The position numbers were made by a program, and so were the translations under genes. A DNA stretch of 64,000 nucleotides from Undaria pinnatifida (lineage: Eukaryota; Sar; Phaeophyceae; Laminariales; Alariaceae): positions 8,507,147 to 8,571,146 of the forward strand of contig JABAKD010000023.1 in assembly GCA_012845835.1 (NCBI GenBank), written 5' to 3'. A model generated the notes under the pieces. That model ran no database searches and was not told the origin of the DNA. It saw only the letters and a list, made by a program, of their open reading frames with translations. Shown here piece by piece: positions 47,790-60,255 of the stretch. Positions within the stretch are counted from its first letter, which is position 1. Every line of letters starts with the position of its first letter.

Positions 47790-48000
47790 CTACGGGTGGG
47801 GGGTACTCATGTTTCCCATGGCCGTAGCCATCCTACCATAGGACTTCGCATCCCTACTATGCCGAGACGGAGCACGTTCAGGTTTCGGAGCCAGAGGTAG
47901 GGGCGGGGGTGCTCAGGTTTCGCATGGCCGTAGATATCTGACCATAGGCCCTCGCATGCCTACCATGCCGAGACGGGACAGAGACGATGCGAAGCACGTC
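47790..48000 (+). repeat. About 105-bp tandem duplication private to copy IV
   Basis: TTTCCCATGGCCGTAG...CCATAGGACTTCGCATCCCT then TACTATGCCGAGACGG is followed by a second round TTTCGCATGGCCGTAG, CCATAGGCCCTCGCATGCCT, TACCATGCCGAGACGG. Copy III has a single round (29670-29740). Confidence 0.75.
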
Positions 48001-48889
48001 AGGGTTTCACTAACCAGCCAGAAACAGCTGACTCGTAGCGAGAAGCGCCGTGACGTCTTCGGCCAGTCGCGCATGAAGTGTGAACGGTATCCTTCCAAGA
48101 ACGACTCGAAAGACGGACATCGGCTGCTTTTGCCTACGTTTTTTCGCATGAGTGACATCGAACAATGTTTTCATATGTGGCCATTCTAGCGACAGCGATG
48201 CGGATTGCGTGGCACCTTCCTCTTTAATGCCTCGCCATATTTACACTACGAAATGCAATAATTCTTTTCATGCGGAGTTCGGGTTGTCCGCCTGTCACCA
48301 TTTGCGCTAACTCGATAATTATCGTGGTCACCGCCAAAAATAGTATTGGAAAACAAAAAAAAAAGCACAACGTTTGTCTAGCATACGCAGTCATTGGCGT
48401 ATTTTACAGCGTCGAAAACAAGCAACGATTACCTCAACACACATATAACCTTACACAGCGTCAGTGCCCGGCGTGGCCAACGCGGGGGGTTACTGTACAA
48501 TGACTGCTCACACATTCGTCTGTCAAGAAGGTGCACCTTTTGTGTTGTACATCTCCTTACATCAGGAATCTCTGTACCTCACAATATCACAACTAAAAGT
48601 GCAACCTGATCACTGACCTCATGGCCTCGGTATTGATAGTAATCGTACGGCCGTACCAGAACGACATTTCAACGAGTTCGGGGTTCAACCTGGCCCGTCA
48701 TTAAGAGAGCGGCTTTGCTCAAAGGCGTTACCTCAGGCGTATCGCGTGTCTAGGATTTTTGATAGTTATTCTTTTCCAACTAACATGTGCAGCATGGACG
48801 ATAAAATTGAACTACCTCAACGGAATACCTATGGTTAGTCCAGTAACAATGCCGTTGCGAGGAATCTTCGCGTGATGCTCGCAAGTTTG

Positions 48890-49081
48890 TTAGATATTTC
48901 TACCGCAACTGGTGTATCCAGAAAATGACCAAAAGCAAAGAGAGAGGGCAGGCGTCTGGTTTACATGCGTTGCGGGACATTCAGGTGCGAATGTGATGGA
49001 GTCGGATTTAAACTGGGAAAACACTGAAAACGTTCTTAGCAGTGTTTGGCGCAAACAATTTGTGGCATAGTCGACATCCAA
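48890..49081 (-). CDS. 63-codon minus-strand frame, partner of 30628-30819
   Basis: Same start, stop and length as the copy III frame; the shared core is NCLRQTLLRTFSVFSQFK. The function is unknown and it may be non-coding. Confidence 0.2.
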   Translation of the reverse strand: MDVDYATNCLRQTLLRTFSVFSQFKSDSITFAPECPATHVNQTPALSLCFWSFSGYTSCGRNI

Positions 49082-50025
49082 CGGTCAGCGGTAATCTGTC
49101 ATCCCCTCGCTAGCGGTTGAGCCTGAGTTCGAATATCTGGTGGACTACTCGTCACATACGGGGAATTTCATTTTTTGTGTGCCGTCGTAAAAGCGTGAGC
49201 TAATGAGCTAGTAAAATCGAACGACGATCGACGAGCAGCGAGAAAGCTGGAACCTCAGCGCCAATATTTTTTGGACGCGCGCTGGAGAGGAGATGGGTCG
49301 ACACGCGTGCGGCCACGGAAAAAAAGGTCTAGTGACGCACGAAGCGCCTATGAAATTTCACCCACACCCACAACAATACACAATACACGATCAAGCAATT
49401 TAACACGCGCTTCAACATGGGTAGTGCCAACATCTCCACACGAGGATCTCTACGCGAAAACTCATCCGAGCACTGATTTTGAGGTCCAATAATTGTACAA
49501 CCTGGCTATCGGAGAACATCGAACCACTGGTCACCAGAAAGAAGAAAGGGCAGTGTGATGAAAAATATCACGGCCTACTGCAGGTCAGTGACATAAGTGG
49601 CCTTTGAACATTTTGAGCAACTACATATTTTACCCCGCACTTGGATATCTCCAACACCACGGTAGAGGTGAACCAGCGTTTTTCCGAGGATCGTCACCTG
49701 ATTAGGTCAGCCCCCCACTCAGAAACGGATTAACATCAATAATCGAAGTGCAGCCCAATGAAACTCGCCATGGCCTAGGATACACAAAAAACGAAATAAT
49801 GTGATACAAGAACGATCTTCGGACGATTTGGGGTTAAGCAAACCTGTTATTAAGAAAGCGAATTAATCCAAAAATGCTACAGCTACCAACGTAGCACGCG
49901 TCACAGTCCCAAGGCGGTATTATTCGTATAGCGTGTCCACTGCCGACATTACCAATAGCTACCGCAAGGTATCCAAATATGGAATCCTAGATTAATGAAA
50001 TGGTGTTTTTGGGGCTTATCACCAT

Positions 50026-50398
50026 CGGAAAAATGGGAACGGAGCCTAAAACCAGAACGGACGGTTTCTTTTAGAAAGCAAACCAATTGTGTACAACTCC
50101 AAGAAAAAAAGTAGAAAGTCATGTGGGGCTGTACAGCAGCCTTCGAATGAGCTGTCGCTCAGGCTGGAAGTCCTCGGCATCGCCATGGTAGAGAGCATCT
50201 AGAGACATCACAATAGAGCCAGCGTATATCGCTTTTTGCGCCCACCCGAAGGCACGAGATGGAGCATGACCGTTCTGACGAGCTCCTCTCACAGGGCTGG
50301 CCAAGGAGTTTCCCAGTATCATTGTTGTTCTCTGATACACCACATGGTTCTCGAGATAACGCTTGGTTCTCATTTTAGGCTCCGTTCCCATTTGTCCG
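50026..50398. mobile_element. 373-bp element with 33-bp terminal inverted repeats, copy IV only
   Basis: The left end starts CGGAAAAATGGGAACGGAGC then CTAAAACCAGAAC. The right end, read inward, starts CGGACAAATGGGAACGGAGC then CTAAAATGAGAAC: 30 of 33 positions agree. Copy III is uninterrupted at the matching place (TTATCACCAACGCCATGTTT, about 32427). A minus-strand frame of 90 codons (50119-50391) starts inside the right inverted repeat and fills most of the element; I recognise no transposase in it. A 14-base stretch after the right end has no match in copy III, so the exact boundary and target duplication are unresolved. This is a non-autonomous DNA transposon or solo-deletion derivative. 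Confidence 0.9.
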
Positions 50399-50540
50399 AA
50401 AACTCTGTTGTAACGCTGTATTTGGCACGGCAGTCAATCACCCCCCACTAGAAAATATCCGTATTTACTCAAGTAAAGAGAGGGGGTAGAGGAAACCTAA
50501 GTATAAAGAGAACGCCTGACCCGGGGGCTACGCTTCTTTC

Positions 50541-50717
50541 ATGGGAGAGGACGGTGCATTGTATACAAGCCTCGGTACAAATGCTCTCGAGATTTCTAGA
50601 TTTGCTAAAATCATCCACCCGGCTTTCGGATTACCCTGTTTCTTGTTGGGCACTATTGACTGCTGTACCGGAAACTACTTTTATGGGAGAGGAAGGTGTA
50701 TACTATCGTCGGTATAA
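50541..50717 (+). CDS. 58-codon frame, copy IV partner of 32562-32738
   Basis: Starts MGEDGALYTSLGTNALEISR and ends FYGRGRCILSSV, with a central hydrophobic segment containing PCFLLGTIDCC. Same length as in copy III but many replacements; coding status doubtful. Confidence 0.15.
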   Translation: MGEDGALYTSLGTNALEISRFAKIIHPAFGLPCFLLGTIDCCTGNYFYGRGRCILSSV

Positions 50718-52085
50718 AGCCTCCCGAGAGCTTTCGTTTGAGGCGCCCCGCGCGTAAAATCGTAAGAGACGCATAAACTGCTGCTTCTATCGCATCATTC
50801 GTACTTTACGTGGCTTGACCACGTGTATCGCAGGTTTAGCGTACGGGTTTTCACCCTCGAATCTCTTATCAGGATATAAAGTTCCTGAACTTGAAATGAA
50901 GGGCTTGATGGAGTGTATTAATAAATGCCGCTGCGTCCTTAGCAAGCGTCGCGGTTGCCATCGGCTTACCTACAGTATGGCGTTTTGGTACCGGTCACTA
51001 GAAGACCTCTGTACCTCTCACCCAGTGATGGAGAGAACGTTGTGCTTTTCGCTGTGGCTGTTCGCTTTCTATCCCGATGGTTACACAAACATCTATAGCA
51101 GAGCGAAATCCCCGATGGTGAGTCAAATACCATTTCCGGAGAAACCATATGCGGTTGCATCTTTAGATCGTCTTCAAGTAGTTAAATAGAGCCAAAGGGG
51201 GGAAGAGGGCCCGCGATGTGACCCCGGATCTGAGTCACTGACGGGAAGAAGCGTGAGAGAAGTGCGAGGAAAACGAATCGAATGAAGAACAACGCAAGTG
51301 GGATATTTTCCAATCTGCAACGAGGGTCGTGCACAAGCTTATGCAAAGCTTACCGTCATCTTGTGTATTTTGGAGGGGAAGGCGGTTGACGCAAAAAAAT
51401 TAAGAAACAGACAGGAACGTCTCCAGGGGTACTCACGAGTGATGCTCCAACCCGCGGGTGGGGTCAGGGTTTTCTTCCGATTTCAAAGGCCGAGAGCGCG
51501 CACTACGTACGATCGAGCAGGCACTTTGCCGTTTATAACTGTTGTTTCTAAATGACGGGGCTCCTCAGCACTAAACGTTTAGCCGTCGGGATCTAAATCT
51601 TGGCTTCAAACAACCCTTTGAAAAACCCTGCGGCATACTATTTATCGTCGGATACCGAAAGCGTCGGATACCGAAAGAAAGGGAGTAATCCCCCTCGCCG
51701 TGGCGCCAGAATGTTGCAGGTGTGAAACAACGGCCCGGGTCGTTTACTGCGATGGCGGAGCGTTTTCTGAAACAACATTCTGGGGCAAAAAGGAAAAGGG
51801 AAAGCCAACGCCTCTCACACGCCCACAGAAACAGCAAGGTCGCAGTCATGGTTTGCATTATTGGTTTGGCAGCGGGCGTTTACTTCGGATTTTTCCCGTT
51901 TTCTCTCAATTTTGCGCCCTGGGGCGTTTACCGCGACGGGGCGTTTAGTCCCAATACCACGGTATGTAGCAATTCCATATGTTCCCCCACTCTGCCTGCG
52001 GCGTAAGGTATAGATTAGTTCGTCACATGAGCGGCCTTGGAAACAAAAGGGTGCACCTCTATCGTAGGAAGTTGCCAGGGTTCGT

Positions 52086-52142
52086 CACCCTCACCCTCAC
52101 CCTCACCCGACCCGACCCGACTCTCACCCGACTAGACCCGAG
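52086..52142 (+). repeat. Degenerate telomere-like CACCCT / ACCCG array, copy IV
   Basis: CACCCTCACCCTCACCCT passes into CACCCGACCCGACCCGAC and then CTCACCCGACTAGACCCG. It is the partner of 34905-34970. Confidence 0.6.
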
Positions 52143-52266
52143 CAGTGAACACCCCTGGAAGAGCCAATGATAGAAGCTGCTGGTTGGGTGAGGTTTAGGG
52201 ACAGAGACCCGCAAAGGTTAGGGTTACTGTATATAAAATGTCTGGGTAAGAGTTTGGACCAGGGTG

Positions 52267-52348
52267 GACGTATGCTACGGTACAGGCCCGCCAATACGTT
52301 CAAAAGTGACGTATGCTACGGTACAGGCCCGCCAATACGTTCAAAAGG
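52267..52348 (+). repeat. 41-bp tandem duplication private to copy IV
   Basis: GACGTATGCTACGGTACAGG then CCCGCCAATACGTTCAAAAG occurs twice in a row. Copy III has one round (GACGTGTGCCACGGTACAGG at about 35090). Confidence 0.85.
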
Positions 52349-52469
52349 CTCCTCACAAGAGAAGCTCTATATCCTACTCAAAAAATCTGATGCAGAAGGA
52401 ACAAATATTGCACCCCAGTGAACTATCAAATGGCCTAGACACAGGCTTCTTGCAGTAAGAATTTGGAAT

Positions 52470-53100
52470 CGTATTTTTGCCTGTGGGAGAAACAAACTCA
52501 AGGACATAATAACTTCGTTAATAATGTAGAGTGATGGCCCAGTTTGCGGGGGAAAAAAACATAGTAGACTCCCACATAAAAATATTGAACGAACGAGCAG
52601 AAAGCCAGGACACCAACACATCGAGGCACACATCATCTTCCACAGGGCATCCCGGACACACCAGACGGCATCCGCAACACTCCAGCACTTTCCCCAAGAG
52701 GCTGCCAGGTTGGTAGAGGACGCTATACGGGAGTACCCGCGGCAGACGGGTTGACGCCTCATCAAGAGTGCATGAAGCGGCGCAAATTTAGCTCTTTGTT
52801 ACGAAACCTACACAGCCAGCGAACAATTTTCGAAATCAGAAGGCTCGTCTGACTTTCGTTGGAGACCGGCGAGCTGTGGCCAACACACAAACGCAACGCA
52901 CCACAAACGTGCCACCCACGCCAACGCCACAGGTGCGGAAGATGCACCCAACCTCACCCCTGGCTTGCAACAAAGCCGGTTTGCAGTCCACTTACAGCAG
53001 CAGTAGAGTGGCCTTTCGGCGTCTTTGAGTATTTTGGGCAGTCTGCTCAAGAGTCAAAAAGCCACACCCGTACATGAAAACCGGCGAACAGTTTGAATTT
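52470..53100 (+). repeat. Block C, copy IV
   Basis: Direct partner of 35215-35895: GTAGACTCCCACATAAAAAT, GAACGAACGAGCAGAAAGCC, GAGACCGGCGAGCTGTGGCC and CACCCGTACATGAAAACC occur in order. Confidence 0.8.
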
Positions 53101-56100
53101 CAAAAGCTCGAAGATCGGGAGACACAGGACGACACCGAGCAAAGCAGACCAGGGACACGGTGCGTCTGCTTTGAGAGAAACACGCTCACCCCGAGTACGA
53201 TCAAATAGGAGCCTGGGTCGCCTATACGTGGCACGTCTAGCCCATTCGAGTGAACATCGTTTCCATCAGATTGATATGTATCCCAGCTTCGACAAAGAAT
53301 ATGTATCCTCGACGGCATGGCTGAAGTGTTTTCGCATTTATCGCCGTGACCGAAGAGCTGGAGCATACCGCCTTCGTCGCCCAGTAAGGTACACGCGCCA
53401 TCGGTTCACGTTGCGGACTCCGCTCCTTGTAAAACATCTCTACTCCCGCCATATGCTTTAATCTTTCCTGGGAGGTCCTCCGCTTGCCGGTGGCGCTGCT
53501 CTGTCGAGCACCGACCAACGGCAATAGCTCGGCCGCGCAAAGAGGAAGCCTCGTTGTTTTTGTAAACTAGAGCTTCTGCAGCGTCTTCCGTGTTCTCCCT
53601 ATTTGTGCGTGAGAACGTGGCCGTCGACAGAAACGACGCCATGACGCTACCATCACAGCAGTCGCTTGAGCTCTACCACCTCTAGCGCGCGATCTCCTTG
53701 AATAGGCGCGAAAGCCCACGCATGCCCATACTCTTCATTAAAAATCAAACATTTCCAATTCTCACAAACTAAATCAAAATCCAGGTTAATCTAGGTAGTC
53801 GTTGAATATACCACAAACGGACCAATCGCCGCCGTTGGTCGTCATCCACCCAAAGCAGCAGGAAGCGATCGGTCGAGATTGTCACGATTTTTGAAAAAGA
53901 TAAAGCTTTGTCGAATCCAAGGCAGAGGTTTTACCAGAGGCCTGCCATATGGTGTGCTCGGCGCGGGCGTGGGCGGCCACTGTCTGTGTTTGTCTGTGTG
54001 GACTGTGCCAATCTCACCCGCATCTTGCGTTCGTAGAGTCAACGCTTGTGCTCCACGTTGCTGTGACAAAAAAAGTTGATGCGCTCCATGCCCGCTTCTC
54101 CCCCATAAGCGAAAAAAATGCCCATACACAACAAAAACTACGCAGCACCCCCTTGAATGGGGGCTGGGTAGTGTAGGACAGGACTTTACTGTTGAGAGGG
54201 CTCAAACGGGTTGCGCCCTACACCTTGGGCCCTGGACTGTACCCAGGGCAATTGCCCTTCTCATCTACGCCGAGCCTGCTGATTGATCAAGATATATTTT
54301 ACAAGACAAAAATGAGTCATCTTGAGGGAGTTGTTGGTTGGTGGATGGCAGCCGGTATGCGGTTCGTCGGTTTGTCGTCACATCGCCATTATCCGGGTTG
54401 TTGTTGTTGTTCATCTACATCAATGTCAGAAGGAAGTCTAGACGTTTGGTACGGCTGCTGCTGTATACTGTGTAGTCTATAGTCTATTGCTGCAATTCTC
54501 ATTCTGCAGTCGGGCGACACTGTGAGCTACAAATAGCTGATACTCGACCGAGTGGGAAAATCTTTTTTAACAACAAAACTAACGGCATTCAACAGCAGTG
54601 ACATCAACAGCGTCCAGATGGTTTGATGAATAATGCCGCGATTTCGTGGTTCTCACCCCCGGAGTACTAGCGTCGCTTTGAGCGATGATAACCCAGGGGG
54701 GGAGTGCTACTCCTTCCTTTGTATCAAGGAAAAATATATTTGAGCCATTCGTTGTGCGCCGATGGCAATAACTCAGACGCTCTAGGAGAATCCCTCTGTT
54801 GACGTTCGTCGTCGATCTCAACATGACATATAGCTCTGTCGACCGAGAGGGGCGGTGGGTGGTGCTCGCACGTTTCCGCGTAACAGAGACGATATTGACT
54901 ATTATCGGCCAGTTCCAAGAATGCATGCGATCTCGCGTGCATACAGATGACGGTGAACACTATGAATGGCATGAGGTCACTTAGGGATTGCGGCGAGGTT
55001 GTGTACTGTAGCCTCTTCTTCGCAACGTACTTTTCGCCGCACAGCGCTACATTCGTTCCGCTAAGTTTCACTCTGAACCCAGACATTTTGAGAGATTTCG
55101 TGCACCTCGAGGCGGACTTTGGGGAGGGCGGGTTGGACCTTGAACCACTGACATGTGTACGGAGGTCAGTCTGTGGAATGCTGTACGCCGGCGATGCAGG
55201 AATCGTTTCTGAATCAACGGAAGACTGCGAACATGACCATCATTGTGACCGTTTTCGGATCAGCAGGCCTCGCCGTGACCGATACGGAAACGGAGACAAC
55301 GCTGCTCCGCACACTCAACAAGGTTCCCCCGGCTCAACCGCTCGTTGTCGAAGCGACGGGCCAGAGGTTTCTATGCAGACGATGCATTTTCTGTGCTGGT
55401 GCGCGGTCTTATCAACGCAAGCGCCAACATTATGCCGAAAATAAACGACGGATCCGACTCGCGTGGGCATGTTACCATCGATTTATGCGTGAGCTGTACG
55501 ACATGTGAAAGATGATTCGTTCACACTAAGGTGCGCCTGCTAAGGACCGAGGTGACGGACACCCTGCTGCACGGGTGTGTGGCTCGGAATCTCGGCCAGG
55601 GGCACTTCGCTGACCTCCAAACGGCACACTAAAACCTCCTCCAACTGACGGATATTGGCTTCCAGCGCCGCCAAAGCACCGACCGCCACATATCGACCGC
55701 CAAAAACATCAACCCAATGTGAGAGCGCTGCGACGACCACCTGCTTGAGCCACCTCCTCTTTTCCTGAGCTGCACAAACGACGTCAACTGAGCGGCTGAC
55801 CCATCGCGTGATGTTCGGGATGATGGCTGGTGTGGGGTCAACCCGGGACCAGGCCGACCAGAAAAGAACTGAGCCCAATCTCTAGAAAACGATATTTAAG
55901 CATTCAATGCCACCGAGGGGTCAATGGACAACTTCCTGCTGCTGTTTATCTTCATCAGCACATAGGTTGTTTCTCTTGCAGCCGTTCTGGCTTCCTGCAT
56001 CACATTCTTCACCGCTCCTGTTTTTTCTTGCTTAATTTCCATTTTTCTCGTGCTATGGTCTCGCTCGTTTTGGTGTGCTGTCGTGCCCGGTACGTCGGCA

Positions 56101-56831
56101 TTTCACTTGGTTTATGTGGATTAATCACTGCGATTGTTTGGTTTACCCCGTCTCACACATACTTTGTATGTCTCCAACATGAGTAATGCGCACGGACGCT
56201 AGTTGTACTCAACACACATAACAATCAACCTTCTGGTCATGCTACCGGCTGTTCTCCTTTTTTTTTCCTTTTTAGTGACTCTGGGAAGTTTAGGAGTATG
56301 AACGACAGGCATTGTTACAGAATAAAGAACCGCACCGCAGCAAACATAACGGCAGGGCATCAGTATACATGGCAGGGAGCTTACTGACCGGTTCCTACCA
56401 TCGACGCTCACTACCGACTGCGTAGAGGCTGCTGTGCTGCTGCTGCTGTGTGGGTGACTGCGGGCCGATTTTTCGTCACTCTATATCGTGTGTTGATGAT
56501 GTGCTCAACTTCTGTCGAAAATGTGCTCAACTGCTGGGTACGAAACAAAACGGTTTGAAGGATCTGATGATAACGATATTTGATGTATGCGGAGAATTAG
56601 GTTGGATTGGGTTCCACGGCCGAACGGGGGGAGACGAAACAGAAAAAATAGCATTATGAAACGAGTTAAAAGTACGCACCTATAACGGGTGATCGATGTA
56701 CAGCAGCAGTAGGTATTTAACGGCAAGATCTGTATTCCCGAACTTGTCGCATCATTTGGGTCGGGCTTTCAAATTGGAGTACTTAACGTCGTTCATCTCG
56801 CGACTCAATTTCCATCGACGACAAAACGAAG

Positions 56832-57627
56832 TTAGGCCATTTCTTTTACAGTCTAATGTGTTCGTCGAAAACGACCTTTTTCGACCGAAGCTCAAATCGG
56901 GCTTTCTTACAAAGTCGAAAGAGGGCTTTTCCGACTCAACTTTGTTCGACTGAGAATTCCGACTGGCAAATCCAGTAAAAAAACTCGACTTTTCGACTGG
57001 ACCCTCCAGTCGAAAAATTCTATCGAAAACAATTTACACGTGTTTTTTTAACCGATAACATCGGTCATCTCACCACCAAACACACACCCACTCGGCCATA
57101 CACCCATACAAGGTACCACACGGCAGTATCATCCAAGCGCTGACGATGGCTTGCCCATCACTGCTGTTTGTTGCTTCTCGCAGCAAGTCAGCCTGGCGCA
57201 TTCCTAGTTCCGCTCGCCAGCAGCGTGTATCACACGATGGCAGCAGCGCGCTGTATCGATCCCATGCTGTCAACAACGACTGTGCCTCCTGTGGCGTTGG
57301 CGGCTCTCGGCTAAGTGCAACTCCTCGAAAGTAGCTTTAGCGGCTTTCGGTTGGGCTAAAAGCCACCAACCCGCTGGGAGTGTTCGTCGAGCCGTTGCTC
57401 GCGGAGACAGCGCGAAGCACAGAGCTGCTAACCGAATTTGACTGCCGTACACCAGTACTCCTTGACACCAACCGCCTCTAGGAAGAGCACAGAAAAAAAA
57501 ATCGACTCAACTGACGACAAGAAGACAGTTTAAAAGAATCCAGTCGGAAAAAGTCAATTCGAAAAACCTCCAGTCGAAAACGGCACTTTTCGACTGGCGG
57601 AATCCGACTGTGTAAGAAATGGCCGTA
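56832..57627. mobile_element. PIF/Harbinger (Tourist)-like MITE in copy IV
   Basis: The 790-bp element (56835-57624) starts GGCCATTTCTTTTACAGTCT; its other end, read inward, starts GGCCATTTCTTACACAGTCG and continues GATTCCGCCAGTCGAAAAG. Flanks are TTA and GTA. It occupies the same site as the copy III element, so the insertion predates the copy III / copy IV duplication but not the split from copies I and II. Confidence 0.85.
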
Positions 57628-58575
57628 CACCGACATGTAGACATTGAGGCACAGATCGTTTGTCGGGCTTGTGTCCATGGATGAGGCGCATAAGATTCAT
57701 ATATGGAGCTGCATATCTATTCGAGCATACGGCCTGAATGGGTCGTTATTTGGGACGCGTTCTACGGTGGTAAGCGCTGCACGATAGGGGAAGCTAATGT
57801 GCTCTAAAGTAATCCTGACTGACCAGGGGCTGTTCAATTAAAGGACTCAAAAAACGTCGAAATTGCTTTTGGCTAATATTGCAAGTATAGGCCACCTTTG
57901 GTTCGTGCGAATCCTTACGTTTGAGGCTTCTTAACCCTGGTGAAAACTATACTTATCGACCCGATAGTACTTGCTTTGTTCATCAACCCCCTTGACTACG
58001 TGTTGCTTAGCTCAAATATATATGCGTCTACCCTCGTCGTATCAACCGTAGACACGGGACCTTTCTTTCAGATGCCAAGCTTAAACGTCTACGTCCGGAC
58101 ATCTGAACTGTTAATAAACTCAATTTAACGGGGGTCGCCTTCGTTTATTGTCAGCCTAAGGTGTTGAATGTGGACAATGCAACGAAAGCTATTGATCATG
58201 TTTGAGGTTGCCCTGTCCCCAACAAGAACCCCGGCACGGAAATATCATTTCCATAACTAGCTTACCTCCGTTATCTCCCGCGGAGTTGTCGTTGAAGTAT
58301 GTGTTGCCTTGGACATCCATAGAAGAGTTCAAACGCGCGTAGACAGCACCTGCGCAGCACCGACGGACGGCTAAGTAATCGTTCTCAGATGCAGGCTACG
58401 ACAAAGGCGCCTGAATTGTATTCTGTGGTTCTCAACACGAGGAGCGCGATACCTAACAAACAACCTGATACATAGAAAATATATGATGTGCCATATTGTG
58501 AGTAACCCCATGGCCTGGGTAAAGAAAGCTCAATAGCTCAAAATCTATATCGAAATTATGACCATTTCAGGAATA

Positions 58576-58784
58576 AGGAGCCCTGCCATCCAGAAGCAAT
58601 TTGAGGCAGAAAGTACTACCTTTCCACGGCAGGCATCTTAAGTCCATTGTAGGTGGTACGACCCTGGCGCATCCGCTACTGCTGATAATCCAGCATCAGA
58701 CTCGCGCTACTGTAGCAACCACGCGCCGAATTAGACATGTCACGTTTTGACTGGAACGGGCTCTAAATGACGTGGTTTCTTGGC
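58576..58784. mobile_element. MITE-like inverted motif-P pair, copy IV
   Basis: Left arm GGAGCCCTGCCATCCAGAAG, right arm (read inward) AACCACGTCATTTAGAGCCC then GTTCCAGTCAAAACGTGA. Colinear with the pairs in copies I-III. Confidence 0.65.
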
Positions 58785-58944
58785 TCGCAACTCGTTTGCA
58801 TGGTTTTTCTTGATTAGCACTAGGTAGGATTCGTTTTAAAGATTGGGAGAATAAAAGCGTTTATCTTTGAAAGGTTCATTTTTGTCCAGGTCAATTGTTT
58901 GGTTACGTATGAAGCTCTTGAAGTATGGAGTTACAATATATATA

Positions 58945-60255
58945 TTACCAAAATAATAATACAATCCAGCAGTGAGATCGAATATTTTGTCGAAACTCAA
59001 TTTTGCAAGCTGTGTGTGATTCTCCGATCGCGCGTATTACTTGTTGGGTGTCCTCATTAAGGATTTAGGTGGACGACTTCCCTTGCAACTACATTGTAGC
59101 TATCACGGTCAACATGGTGATGTTAGACGGTCTGTGCGCGGAAACGATGAAACCCGCTTCTGAAGGGGACAAAATCTGCCGCTGTGGAAGGAAATGCATC
59201 TGCTTATCAAGTGAATCCTGTAAGTCGAATAACTGGTGAGGGGAGGACCGAGTGTTTATAGGGCTGGGGGCCTGAATTTGATCAAAAGGGGGGCGGGAGG
59301 GGGGGTGGGGGGGATGGACAAGTGGGGCATCTCATTTTGTGCGTAGAGACTATATATCCTTCTTGTGGGAAAGTGAAGGGGGAGGTGCGGGGGGAAGGGG
59401 GAGGGGGAAGGGGTCGCATAGATGTAGGGGCTTGCTATACGCGTGGTTCTAAGTCTAGGCGATGGTGCGGGTGTTGAGGAAGGAGGGGGCGTTGGGGGCG
59501 GGAGGGTGTGGGAATTGTAGCAGCGGCATGGACGGCCGTAAAACGGCAATGAAGTGATATCCAGGGCGTGGAAGTGCTCAATACTCTGGCGGATTTCGAT
59601 ATTAGGTGCGGCGTCTGCCCAAGAGAGAGCGAGGGGAAAAAAGGGGGTGGAGGGGGGGGGGTCAAGAGGTTTAGGTCACATGTAATATTAAAATACACTC
59701 CAGACGTGACATCAAATATTTGGTCGAACCTCATCTTGGCAACATTGTGTGTGATACTCCGATCGCGCGTATTTATCATCTATGTAGGGGCTTGCTATAC
59801 GTGCGGTGCTGGGTCTAGTCGATCGTGCGGGGGGTGGGGAAGAAGGGGACGTTGAACGGGGAGAGGGGGGTGAATGAAAGCTACGTGATGGGTGGCTAGA
59901 AATATAATGACGTGATATCATTTGCGTGTAAGTGTATATTACTTTGGCCGATTTCGACTGTTAGTGGGGCGTTTGAACGAACTGGGCGGGGAACCAAAGA
60001 GAGGGGGGGAAGAAGGAGGGCGGAGATGAGTTGGAGCTACGGCATGGATAGCAGTAAGGATAATGAGATGATATCAGCCGCCTATTAGTTTTTACTACTC
60101 TGGTAGATTTTGATTTTGGGTGGGGCGTTTGAACAAGGGGGATCGGGCGGGGGATGGAGGGGGGGGGATTCATGGTGTGCGCGGAAACTATAAACCCCTT
60201 AAAAGGACGAATCCGACGGTTGTAGCAAGAATATACCCCTTTATATCACTCGCCT
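58945..60255 (-). mobile_element. Long M-family retroposon inserted in copy IV
   Basis: Copy III runs GGAGTTACAATTATATGTAT into TTTGGTACACCTCC without interruption (44610-44640). Copy IV has about 1.3 kb between GGAGTTACAATATATATAT and TATATATGGTACACCTCC. On the minus strand the insert starts with C-rich modules (TTGTTCAAACGCCCCACC, TGATATCATCTCATTATCC), has one M end in the middle (59772 to 59690) and a second at its terminus (59035 to 58958). TATATAT at both borders is a possible short target duplication. It is the longest M copy whose two borders are both set by an empty site. Confidence 0.8.
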
